Shown: positions 10,172-19,574 of the stretch, piece by piece | Layout of the letters: each line of letters starts with the position of its first letter | Numbering within the stretch: the stretch's first letter is position 1 | Assembly: GCF_900698925.1 (NCBI RefSeq) | Contig: NZ_LR217713.1 | Location: 248,001-312,000, forward strand | Source of the DNA: Erwinia_E haradaeae_I | GTDB lineage: Bacteria; Pseudomonadota; Gammaproteobacteria; Enterobacterales; Enterobacteriaceae | Length of the DNA stretch: 64,000 nucleotides | Reading direction: 5' to 3' | Notes under the pieces: model-generated | Seen by the model: the letters and a program-made list of their open reading frames with translations, nothing else | Told to the model about the DNA's origin: nothing | The model's database searches: none | Made by a program: the position numbers and the translations under genes

Positions 10172-11948
10172 GTCAATTTTTACCTGTTTTAATAAATAAT
10201 CCCCGTGTTTTGATATATATCTTTTGTATTTAATTCTATATATCAACACGAATATAGCTGTAGGGTAAATGGTAATAATACATGTATTATTCTATCGGTT
10301 TCTATCTAGTTAATAAATTGTGATTTCAGGAGCGCACAGAAGCATATAATGTATTTGTTTCTAAGTTCATGTTTCTCTTTTTTCAGTGATGCCAGAAAGT
10401 AAACAATTTTTATTTTATTCTTCCATGCGGGTTTCTTTTTTGGATTTGAAGGGGTTGATTGTTAACTGAATGAGAATTTATTACTTATCTAATCTATAAT
10501 AGAAAAATGATTCAATCATACTGATATTCTTAAGTTTTCCTTCAAAACAGTCTAATAAATAAATTTATTTTTTTTATTTGTTGTTTTATATGATTTTAAA
10601 TTTCTTGTATTAGTTATTAACAAGATACATAAAGATTTTCATCATTTTGGTTATTTTAATAGAAGAGGTTAACAATCTATTTTAAGATTATAGAGTGTAT
10701 TATTTTTCATAATATTTTATTTTTTATTGCTCCAACTTATAAGTTTTTTCATATTAAGTTGTGACTTATATAGATATTATATAAGTAATATATTAGGTTT
10801 CTATTTATAGAAAATAGAGAGATATCATTCTTATTCTGAACTAGGATGTATAAGAATCAACATATATTTTTATCGTTTTGGGGGGTATGTGACTAACCCG
10901 AATAGGTTAGTATATCAAATTCAGATACGTCTGTGTGAGTAGTGATTTTGTTTGTCATAAGTTATTAGGTATAATTTGATGACCTGCGTATTTTCATTTT
11001 TAGATAGAATTAATGTTATATAATTACAATAATGTTTATTTGCAATATGATCAATATTGTTTGTAATGACCTTTATGTTATAACTAGGTTTGATGTGTTC
11101 GTGATATACATTATGGATGTTTTTATGATGATCTTAATTGCTTAAGGATATGAGTAATACAAGATTTATTTAAAATAAAGTAAATTGATATTTCATCTTT
11201 TCTTTAGATGTTTACTAATTTGTATTATTGCTTGATAGAATATCTATATATAATAGTTCAATCACATAGAGATGCTATTGTCATCAAATTTGTACAGATG
11301 AGATTAATTCATAAGAGATCACATTAGTATTTATATAAGTCTGATAAAAAATTTTAATTTTACATTTAGTGAAAAATGTGTATTTATAGATTAAAAAATT
11401 ATAGAGCTGAGTTATGACTTATCACGGGAGAGAAGCAAGTACGCTAGTTAGAGAATTACACTTCTTACACTAGTTAGAGATCTGGATGAATATGGATTTA
11501 GTTATATGTTACGTGTTCTAATGAACAATCAGATATTAATAATAATTGAACCATATAGATTGGTTAAAATATTTATGAAGATCCATGTATGATGCAGAAA
11601 TAGACTTTAATCATGTATTGAATTTTTTTAAAATAGATTACTTGAGTAGAAAACTATAAAAATTGATTGAGGCATTTATTTTCTCATTCTTTAAAAGCAA
11701 ATAGAAGATGATTTTAGTCGCAGTAAATAATCACAAGAAGGGTTTAGCAAATCTTTGAAAATGGATTACAGATTTTAAGTTATATTAATATTGTAAGTAT
11801 AAAAATGTATTATCTATTTTATATATTTTAGAGCCTATATGTTATTGATAGTATCTGATACTATTAATTACTTTTTGTATCAAAATTATTGTTTTACTAA
11901 ATAGTTAATTAGAAATCCTAATGTTTTTTTTATTTCTATTTTAATAGA
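10172..11948. other. Gene-free gap upstream of nrdA
   Basis: About 1.8 kb with no gene I can support. It must contain the nrdA promoter near 10172-10400. I looked for NrdR boxes there and found only a weak partial match (around 10244-10259). A perfect 7-bp hairpin (ACTAACC/GGTTAGT, 10892-10911) stands out. A short direct repeat CTAGTTAGAGA occurs twice near 11433-11480. Confidence 0.55.
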
Positions 11949-11990
11949 CTTATGTTTAAGGCTTCTTTAATAAGAAATCTTAAACATAAG
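11949..11990 (-). terminator. Long hairpin just past gnd (terminator-like)
   Basis: A perfect 12-bp inverted repeat (CTTATGTTTAAG at 11949-11960 and CTTAAACATAAG at 11979-11990) contains a nested 5-bp stem (TTCTT/AAGAA, 11963-11976). The whole 42-nt element begins 13 bp after the gnd stop. No T run follows on the minus strand, so it may protect the mRNA 3' end rather than act as a classical intrinsic terminator. Confidence 0.6.
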
Positions 11991-12003
11991 AGATAGTGGA
12001 TAA

Positions 12004-13410
12004 TTATTTAGTCCACTTAGTATGGAAAAGTCCTTCTTTATCAATACGTTTGTAAGTATGTGATCCGAAATAGTCGCGTTGTGCTTGGATTAAATTTGCA
12101 GGTAGATTTTCTGAACGATAACTATCATAGTAGGAAATAGCAGAAGAAAATGTTGGCACCGGTATTCCGTTTTGTACTGCATAAGAGGTGATTCTTCTTA
12201 AATCCGTTTGGTATTGAGACGCGATATTACTGAAGTAAGGTGTTAATAATAAATTAATCAGATCTGGGTCAAAAGTATAGGATTGAGTGATTTGTTCTAG
12301 AAATTGAGAGCGAATAATACAACCGGCACGGAATATTTTAGAAATTTCTCCATATTTAAGATTCCATTGATATTTTTTTGATGCAGCTTTTAATTGAGCA
12401 AAACCTTGTGAGTAAGAAATGATTTTGCCAAGGTATAGTGCGCGACGTATTTGTTCAATGAATTTTTTTTCATCACCCCTAAATATTTTACATCTAGGGC
12501 CAGATAGAATTCTAGATGCTTTTATTCGTATGGTCTTGAGTGATGACATATAGCGAGCGAATACTGATTGGGTAATTAATGAAAGAGGTTCATTAAGATC
12601 TAATGCGCTTTGACTAGCCCATTGTCCTGTTCCTTTATGTTCAGCTTTGTCTAAGATTAAGTCAATTAGATAGTTTCCTTCTATATTTTTTTGAGTAAAT
12701 ATTTTTGCTGTAATGTCAATTAAGTAGCTGTTTAGTTCTCCCTCATTCCATTTTTTAAAAATTTGTGCAATAATATCATTATTTAGCTGTAATGCGTGTT
12801 TTAAAAGAAAATAGGCTTCAGAGATTAGTTGCATATCGCCATATTCAATACCATTGTGTATCATTTTAACATAATGACCAGAACCGTTTGGTCCTATGTA
12901 AGAAATACAGGCTTCGCCTTGCGATACTGCTGCAATTTTACTAAATATTGGAGCAATGAGTTCATATGCGTCTTTTTGGCCTCCAGGCATAAAAGACGGA
13001 CCTTTTAGAGCTCCTTCTTCGCCACCTGAAACACCAGTTCCTATGAAATTTAATCCATGGTTAGATAACTCTTTATTGCGACGTATAGTATCTTTATAGT
13101 AAGAATTTCCACCATCAATTAAGATGTCTCCGTGTTCAAGATATTGTGTAATGGTCGATATTGTTTCATCAGTGCCTTGACCCGATTTTACCATTAGTAA
13201 AATACGACGTGGTTTTTCTAATGAATTTACAAATTCTTTAATTTGATAAAATGGAATGAGATTTTTATCGGGGTTTTCTGTAAGAATTTCGTTAGTTTTT
13301 GCAGTAGTACGATTGAATATAGAAACTGAATAGCCTCGGTTTTCTAGATTGAGAGCCAGATTACGCCCCATTACAGCCATACCTACAATACCGATTTGTT
13401 GCTTTGGCAT
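12004..13410 (-). CDS. gnd: 6-phosphogluconate dehydrogenase (decarboxylating)
   Basis: Gnd oxidises 6-phosphogluconate to ribulose 5-phosphate plus CO2 and makes NADPH in the oxidative pentose phosphate pathway. With the start at 13410 (MPKQQIGIVGMAVMGRNLALN) the product is 468 residues, identical in length to E. coli. This ATG has a GAGGA ribosome-binding site 7 nt upstream; an in-frame extension to 13461 has no counterpart in the family. The Rossmann fingerprint is GMAVMGRNLA, the substrate site is GTGVSGGEEGALKGPS, and the catalytic region is GHYVKMIHNGIEYGDMQ. The C-terminal QRDYFGSHTYKRID is complete. It stands alone with gene-free DNA on both sides and a long hairpin at its 3' end. Confidence 0.98.
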   Translation of the reverse strand: MPKQQIGIVGMAVMGRNLALNLENRGYSVSIFNRTTAKTNEILTENPDKNLIPFYQIKEFVNSLEKPRRILLMVKSGQGTDETISTITQYLEHGDILIDGGNSYYKDTIRRNKELSNHGLNFIGTGVSGGEEGALKGPSFMPGGQKDAYELIAPIFSKIAAVSQGEACISYIGPNGSGHYVKMIHNGIEYGDMQLISEAYFLLKHALQLNNDIIAQIFKKWNEGELNSYLIDITAKIFTQKNIEGNYLIDLILDKAEHKGTGQWASQSALDLNEPLSLITQSVFARYMSSLKTIRIKASRILSGPRCKIFRGDEKKFIEQIRRALYLGKIISYSQGFAQLKAASKKYQWNLKYGEISKIFRAGCIIRSQFLEQITQSYTFDPDLINLLLTPYFSNIASQYQTDLRRITSYAVQNGIPVPTFSSAISYYDSYRSENLPANLIQAQRDYFGSHTYKRIDKEGLFHTKWTK

Positions 13411-15009
13411 TCTATTTTCCTCTAAATGCAATAATTTCTGGATTGGACCTCGCGGATGCAAATTTATATAACTGATATTTTATATATAATCTCGGTGGGG
13501 TGTTATTAGACTGCTTATCTATATATACAGGTGAATGGTAAGATACCAAGTTATAGTTATTTTCAGTTAATAATATGTATTACTGTAGATTTTTTAGAGA
13601 GATATATATAAAGCTATTATAGTTAAAAAGAGATGATCACGCTTTGGTTAGAATAGATGATCACTTTAATGAATTATTATAGTCATTGAAGATGATTATT
13701 TTTAATATGGTCGATGTCGATTTAATAGAAATTTTTTCCTATTTTTTTATCATAGGGTCAGATATGGATTTATTGTTCTCATGACCAATGATTCTATCAT
13801 ATCATAATGTATTTTATATTATACATGTGGTTTTGTGGTTTTGAATAGTAATGATTCTTATTTAAATTGAGTTTTATAATATAAAATTCTATATATATTA
13901 TATAAATATAGCTATTAGTCTGTATAATCAATTCTTGTATTTTTCTTTAAGAAGGATAATGCAATAAAGATATATAAATCTATTTAATGCAATTTTTAAT
14001 GTGTAATCAAGATCGTTTGTTATGTGATTTTTGGTTGATTTTAGGAGTACAATTCATATTGTAGATTAGTTGTGTGATATTATAATCTGGTAATTTCTAT
14101 GTTAGAGGCAAGATAGGGGGCGTAAGTTAGAATAAGTTATATCATGTTATTGGTTATGATTAATTAAGAATGGTTGGTTTATATATTTTCCTTGAGTGCC
14201 TAAGTATTCTCTAATTTAATTATATTATTATTTTTTGCGTACTTAAGATTAGCGCTTAATATCCACAGTAGACATGGCGAGCTTTTATCACTCAACATTA
14301 TTATTGAGAAGACATAGATTGAATTATACTGGTGTGATCTTTACTCTTAAGCACTCTATAATTGTTAGATGACGCGACAGCTTAGATGCTTATCATTGCG
14401 AGAGAGGTTGATAGAGAGATAGAAAAAGGGACGCCTGGCATTAATATTTATTATGTCGACTTAATTGAGATATTATCTTTTTTATAGTGACAATATTTAG
14501 AAAAGATGTATAGAATTTTTTTTATATAAGTATTTGACTGAGTTACATCTTTTAATGATAGAAATTCAGAAATTAAGAAGTAGAATGAGCTATAATATTG
14601 TTATAGCCAATATAGATATATGAAAGTTAATTAAAAATTGTTATCTATATTATTTTATTATTTTAATTTAACTACTTGATGCCTTCTTCATCTAGATTAT
14701 GGAGTTATTACTATTACTACTAATAATGTTAATTATTAGTATGTTAGAAAATTTTGTCTAATGTGTAATGATGGAGTTATAAATCTTATTCTGTATATTT
14801 TTTATTTGAGTGATATTTACATTATTTTAATAGAAATAAGAGCTTACTAGAGGTTCTCTAATGATATGGTCTTATCTATTGATCGAATTTTTCTAAAGAA
14901 GTTAGATACTAGAGGAAGGAATAGTGACTGTTAATTATCATTATGGATAATATGATTATTATATTTAAGTATTTTTATTTTTTTATTTTTTCTATTTTGT
15001 ATTAAAAAA
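13411..15009. other. Gene-free gap between gnd and coaD
   Basis: About 1.6 kb without a supported gene. Residues 14240-14460 look less AT-rich than the surroundings and include fragments such as GACGCGACAGCTTAGATGC and GGGACGCCTGGC. In enterics mutM lies convergent just past coaD, so a decayed mutM is a natural guess, but I could not recognise MutM peptides in any frame I read. Confidence 0.5.
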
Positions 15010-15492
15010 TTATGTTTGATATACATTAGTAAGTGCTTTGAATGCGGACGCGGGAAGGAGTGACTCAACATTACCACCGTTTTGTGCTATTTCTTTGATT
15101 AATGAAGAAGAGAGGTAAGTAGATTCTTCTGTAGCCATAAGGAATATAATTTCTAATGTAGGGTTTAAATATTTATTCATGTGATATCTTTTCGTTTCGT
15201 TTTCAAAGTCTTCTACGTTGCGCAGCCCCCGAATAAGTACGTTAGTTTTTTGCTCTTGAGCTAGGTGTATTAATAAACCACTAAACCGAATTATTTCTAC
15301 ATTTTTTAAATGTGCAACTGCTTCTTTGGCACATTCTACGCGTTTTTCAATAGAAAACATTGGATTTTTACTGGGATTGGTGGTAATGGCAAGGATTATT
15401 TTGCTAAATATCAGTGTTGCACGTGTGATAATGCTTATATGTCCATTAGTTATTGGATCAAATGTTCCAGGATATATTGCTTTATTGCTCAT
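15010..15492 (-). CDS. coaD: Phosphopantetheine adenylyltransferase
   Basis: CoaD transfers AMP from ATP to 4'-phosphopantetheine, the penultimate step of coenzyme A synthesis. The 160-residue product matches the usual ~159. It has the nucleotidyltransferase signature YPGTFDPITNGHISI (Thr10 and His18 of the TxGH motif), the ATP loop IRGLRNVEDFE, and SSSLIKEIAQNGG near the C-terminus, equivalent to the ISSSxVKE motif. It is the last gene of waaA-waaE-coaD and its start overlaps the waaE stop by 11 bp, so the two are probably translationally coupled. The same order occurs in Klebsiella, Serratia and Erwinia. No lesion was seen. Confidence 0.96.
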   Translation of the reverse strand: MSNKAIYPGTFDPITNGHISIITRATLIFSKIILAITTNPSKNPMFSIEKRVECAKEAVAHLKNVEIIRFSGLLIHLAQEQKTNVLIRGLRNVEDFENETKRYHMNKYLNPTLEIIFLMATEESTYLSSSLIKEIAQNGGNVESLLPASAFKALTNVYQT

Positions 15493-16264
15493 GGATTTTT
15501 TTCTTTGTAGAGCGATTTAGGGTCCATAATATTGTATATTTATTAAAAGTATACTGAGAATTTACTATGGCTAATATCCATCCTTGTGTACCATCTAGAA
15601 AACTTGCACGTATTAATAATGTTTGCATAAAAGTCCATATAGTGTTTAATAAAATACGTATGACATCACTATGTTTTCCATCCTGATTACTCTGTATAGC
15701 CCACGCTTTGGCATGGGCTAATTGTTTCAATTGAAAAGAAAAAAAATCACTACCGGTGATATGCAACAGGTCTCCATATAGTAATTTAATTTTGGTTTTT
15801 GGTGCGCATAAGGCTTCATGTACTAGATTGCTGTTATATTGAAAATGACGTGGATATAGACGTATTACTCGATCTGGATACCAGCCCCCATGGCGCATAA
15901 ATCGTCCTAGAAACAGGTTAGAGCGTGAGACAAGATAGACTGTGTCTGTTTCTGGTTCTTTTAGTACGTTTTGGATTGAATTTTTTAAATTATTTGTCAC
16001 GCGCTCATCACTGTCAATCATTAAAATCATAGAATGGTGTGCATAGCTCTGCGCTATTTGTCTTTGTTTGCCATAACCATTCCATGAATTAGTTGTGTAA
16101 ACGATTGCTCCATATTGACAAGCGATGTTTTGAGTTTGGTCAGTACTGTTAAAGTCAAGTACAACAATTTCATCTGCCCAATTAACTGATTCTAGGCATT
16201 CAGGAAGAAATGCAGCTGAGTTTCTAGTGATTATGACTACGGAAATTTTTTGTCGTATTTTCAT
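15482..16264 (-). CDS. waaE: LPS inner-core glucosyltransferase WaaE
   Basis: This is a family 2 glycosyltransferase; in Klebsiella and Serratia WaaE adds beta-1,4-glucose to heptose I of the LPS core, at the cytoplasmic membrane. The start at 16264 (MKIRQKISVVIITRNSAAFL) gives 260 residues, as in the family; the frame extends upstream to 16363 but that part overlaps waaA and has no match. The motifs are WADEIVVLDFNSTDQT, the DxD-type MILMIDSDERVT (metal and UDP-sugar binding), FMRHGGWYPDRVIRLYPR and LDGTQGWILAIVNSQYTFNKY. It overlaps waaA by 41 bp and coaD by 11 bp. No good Shine-Dalgarno precedes this ATG, so it is probably coupled to waaA translation. Confidence 0.9.
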   Translation of the reverse strand: MKIRQKISVVIITRNSAAFLPECLESVNWADEIVVLDFNSTDQTQNIACQYGAIVYTTNSWNGYGKQRQIAQSYAHHSMILMIDSDERVTNNLKNSIQNVLKEPETDTVYLVSRSNLFLGRFMRHGGWYPDRVIRLYPRHFQYNSNLVHEALCAPKTKIKLLYGDLLHITGSDFFSFQLKQLAHAKAWAIQSNQDGKHSDVIRILLNTIWTFMQTLLIRASFLDGTQGWILAIVNSQYTFNKYTILWTLNRSTKKKIHEQ

Positions 16265-17540
16265 AGTAATTGTGTTGTGGGGGGAGAAATGGTTGAAGTA
16301 TATGTAGTAGTTGTTCTCGAGTCCCTTGGTGATTTTGTAATACGCGTTGTGCTTGAGAGCCATAATAAACGCGTAAATTTTTATGGAGAAGCAGCATAAT
16401 AATTGATTTAGTTAAGGAGTTAGCACTAGTCACTGTAATAAGACCATTATTTTTCTTAATGCTTTCACAAATATTTTTAAAGTTGAAAGTGTAGGGTCCC
16501 ATGAGTATTGGAATAGCATGTGATGCAGGTTCTAAGGGATTATGACCACCATGTTGTACTAAGCTTCCACCAACAAACGCTAAATCGGCAATGCCATATA
16601 GCAACATAAGTTCACCTATTGTATCAACAATTACCATCTGAATGTTAGAAGAAGGAACTAAATTGCTACTACGCAGTATATAATTTAAGTTATATTTTTT
16701 CGTTAAATAACATATTTTTTGGCAACGTGAAGGATGGCGAGGTGCTAAAATTAATAATAGGTCAGGAAAGTCTTCTAATAGTTTCTGATGTGTCTCTAAG
16801 ATAATCTTTTCTTCTCCATGATGGGTGCTGGCTGCAATCCATGTCGGTCGACTAAATGTCCATTGATGACGAAGCCTGTTAGATTTTTTTTTCATTTCTG
16901 ATGTGACAGAAATGTCGAATTTTAGGCTTCCAGCGATTATTATTTTAGTTTTGTCTGCTCCAAGTTTAATAAAACGCTCTCTATCTTCATGAGATTGTGC
17001 TGCGATTAAGGCGATGCGCTGAAGTAAAGGTTTCATAAATATACTAATTCTTTTATAAGAACAGGCAGAGCGTTCTGATAATCTAGCATTAACTATTATT
17101 AATGGAATATTTTGATTGTATAAAAGAGAAATCATATTAGGCCATAGCTCTTTTTCCATGATAATAACTAATTTAGGGCATGTTTGTTTGAAAAAACGCT
17201 TCATGGATCCAGGTAGGTCATATGGTAGGTATGCATGATGTATGCTACGATCTGCCATGGTGCGAGCCAGTTCTGACCCTGTAGGTGTCATAGTGGTCAA
17301 AATAATAGGTATATTGGGGTAATTATCACGAAGGGATTGAATGAGAGGTAGTATTGCTAATGTTTCTCCCACTGAAACAGCATGTAGATGTATTCCATGT
17401 GGTTGAATTTTTTTAATAGAAAACCCATAACGTTCAGGCCAGCGCTCTCGGTATCTAATGTTTTTGTAACTGAGACACCAGAGGCGCAACCAGATTATAG
17501 GTTGCAATAGATATAGTAACATTGTGTAAAGAAAAAGCAT
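16224..17540 (-). CDS. waaA: Kdo transferase (3-deoxy-D-manno-octulosonic acid transferase)
   Basis: WaaA adds two Kdo residues to the lipid A precursor, the first essential step of LPS core assembly. I chose the ATG at 17540 (MLFLYTMLLYLLQPIIWLRLW), which matches the E. coli N-terminal membrane anchor; a TTG seven codons upstream is less likely. Conserved blocks include ERYGF, LHAVSVGETLAILPLI, TTMTPTGSELA, YLPYDLPGSMKRF, KELWPN, TGELMLLYGIADLAFVGGSL and the HNPLEPASHAIPILMGP donor-site region. The product is 438 residues against 425 in E. coli: about 13 residues are added after the usual LPP end and run into waaE. It heads waaA-waaE-coaD. Confidence 0.95.
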   Translation of the reverse strand: MLFLYTMLLYLLQPIIWLRLWCLSYKNIRYRERWPERYGFSIKKIQPHGIHLHAVSVGETLAILPLIQSLRDNYPNIPIILTTMTPTGSELARTMADRSIHHAYLPYDLPGSMKRFFKQTCPKLVIIMEKELWPNMISLLYNQNIPLIIVNARLSERSACSYKRISIFMKPLLQRIALIAAQSHEDRERFIKLGADKTKIIIAGSLKFDISVTSEMKKKSNRLRHQWTFSRPTWIAASTHHGEEKIILETHQKLLEDFPDLLLILAPRHPSRCQKICYLTKKYNLNYILRSSNLVPSSNIQMVIVDTIGELMLLYGIADLAFVGGSLVQHGGHNPLEPASHAIPILMGPYTFNFKNICESIKKNNGLITVTSANSLTKSIIMLLLHKNLRVYYGSQAQRVLQNHQGTREQLLHILQPFLPPQHNYYENTTKNFRSHNH

Positions 17541-18504
17541 AATTTTATTTTTTTTATACAAAAAAAGAGCACAATCTAAGAATGTTTGATCATTTAAGAA
17601 ATATTGAATTAGGTAAACAACGATATAGAAATATTGAATATTCTCGTTTTGTCATGTGTATTATGAATATCTAAGTTAAAATAATCTACTATTTACGCAT
17701 AGTGACAGATTTATAAAGAGTTTGCAAGGTAGAATGTGGTAAAGATGAGAAAGCAGACTGAGTTAATATAAAACAATTGATTTAATTTAATGTTTGTGCT
17801 TACTCATTTCTATGAAGCATATAGTTTGTTTCTTATATATTACGATATTCAAAGTTATAGTATTTCTATCTGATATTTTCATGATAACTATGATTTTTTA
17901 TTATTACGTCTCTTTTCCAATTAATATAGTGACTTATGATGTTGTTGTTGGTTTTAGATAGATATAATATATGTCTTGAGAGGTATCATAGTGGTGCACT
18001 TATGGGCTAAAAATATTATTGGTTACATATAACATGTATCATTTAGTATAATAGTCACGGATAATTAATAACACTTTATATCTATATTCATTTTACATGG
18101 ATCTCTTATACTTCATAAGTTATGACAACATAAGTTATTACAACGATAAGAATATAACGAATTCTTTATATTGTATATTTTAATAATAAATATATTGAAT
18201 AAAAAATTTTTTATTGTATTTGGGTAAGTACATGTATATTATATCTGATTTTTAACCTTATTTTTTTTATTCTTATTTATTCTAATAAACCGTTTTTTAT
18301 TACTAGCATGAGTCTATATGTAAGTCGAAGATTTTTTAGACTAAATAAGTTGAACAGTTGGATTTTACTGTGTGATATGTGTTGAGAAAAATACTATGAA
18401 TATTAGGGTGTATGAAGATTGTAGTATATTAGTTGTTATTATTCTTTCTACTATGGCGCTGAGAATTTATTAGTAATTAGAAGAATTAGGTCAGATAAAA
18501 ATTT

Positions 18505-18558
18505 TAGTATGGATACTATATTTAGTATGGATACTATATTTAGTATGGATACTATATT
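18505..18558. repeat. Perfect triple tandem repeat, 18-bp unit
   Basis: The unit TAGTATGGATACTATATT occurs three times head to tail without mismatch. Each unit contains the interrupted palindrome TAGTAT-GG-ATACTA, so each copy can fold. The perfect identity implies a recent slippage expansion; no gene is near. Confidence 0.92.
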
Positions 18559-18748
18559 ATAGTTTATAAATATTTAGTTTTAATAACTAACAAAAGTATT
18601 TGTAATATTACTAATATTTTTAGGGGAAAGGTTTTGGCTTAAAAATGTCATAGAAATGCAAATAAATTTTTTTTAGTCTTTGTACAAGATGCGTTCATGG
18701 CATAGTGTGTTCTTATAGAATGAAAAAAGAAGCTACAATTAACCAACA

Positions 18749-18790
18749 AGAGGATAGTTATTTAGTATAAGAGGATAATTATTTAGCATA
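18749..18790. repeat. Imperfect tandem duplication, 21-bp unit
   Basis: Two adjacent 21-bp units (AGAGGATAGTTATTTAGTATA, then AGAGGATAATTATTTAGCATA) differ at two positions. It lies 190 bp from the 18-bp triple repeat in the same gene-free gap. Confidence 0.88.
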
Positions 18791-19464
18791 TAGTATGAAT
18801 TGGATGAATTAAAAGTATCATGTTACTTATTTTATTTTTTTTGTAAGGATCGGAAGATCATTAATTAATATTAAATTTTTTAATTTTTAAAGTTAAGTAT
18901 TGATTAGGTATTTAATCATACGTAAAATTTTTATCATTTAAGGTATACGTATTTTTTCTACAATAAATCTACGATAAAATTTAATTTTATTTTACCGGTT
19001 AGATGATATGAATGATTTTTTAACGTAGGATATCGTAAGAAAACAGAATTATTATTTATTGTATTGATTATTACGTGGTAATTAAGATATATCGTTTATA
19101 TAGAAACATAATATAGATGTGTAAGTGATATATCTCTACATATACATTATTTTTTAACTTTATATTTAAGGTAAGGATAAGTTGTATAGGCTAGGTATTA
19201 TAGTTTTTTTATAACTGGGTAAGATATTGACTAATTCTTCTTAGATGTAATGAATGTTTTAGTTGTTACTGCAATAATCTTGACTTAGTGCATCATGAAG
19301 AATCGTTAACTATTTTAATAACTAGAGTGTATTTTTATTACACTTGATTTGAAGATATATAAGATAATGTCAATTAATTTAGTGGTATATTAGCATGATG
19401 TGTCTCATTTTTTTATTTTAACTCGTGTGTTTAATGATTAATAAGATGAGGTTTTTTGATTTTT

Positions 19465-19538
19465 TCGGCACGAGAGGATTTGAACCTCTGACCACCGACA
19501 CCCCATGACGGTGCGCTACCAAGCTGCGCCACGTGCCG
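19465..19538 (-). tRNA. proL: tRNA-Pro (anticodon GGG)
   Basis: The minus strand folds into a cloverleaf: acceptor CGGCACG/CGTGCCG, D-arm GCGC..GCGC, anticodon arm CCGTC-ATGGGGT-GTCGG (U33, anticodon GGG at 19504-19502), T-arm AGAGG-TTCAAAT-CCTCT with discriminator A. It is nearly identical to E. coli proL, including its U30-U40 mismatch. The 3' CCA is not encoded (the genome continues AAA), unlike E. coli and unlike tRNA-Asn in this window, so it depends on the CCA-adding enzyme. It reads CCC and CCU codons. Confidence 0.95.
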
Positions 19539-19545
19539 AAGTGTT

Positions 19546-19574
19546 ATTTTACTTTTCACACAATTTAAATGCAA
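19546..19574 (-). promoter_or_regulatory. Possible sigma-70 promoter of tRNA-Pro
   Basis: On the minus strand a TTGCAT (19574-19569) is followed after 17 bp by TAAAAT (19551-19546), 7 bp before the tRNA 5' end. The -10 matches five of six consensus bases and the -35 only three, so this is a moderate call. Confidence 0.4.

Larger units (their letters stand above)
17541..19464. other. Gene-free gap upstream of waaA
   Basis: About 1.9 kb of very AT-rich DNA without a supported gene. It contains the waaA promoter region and two tandem duplications described separately (18505-18558 and 18749-18790). No RNA gene was recognised before the tRNA-Pro at 19465. Confidence 0.6.

Noticed and set aside
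10244..10259. NrdR-box-like sequence upstream of nrdA
   Set aside because: Only the first few bases fit the 16-bp box and no second box at the usual spacing was found.
18505..18558. CRISPR-like array
   Set aside because: The repeats are contiguous, without spacers, and no cas genes are present.
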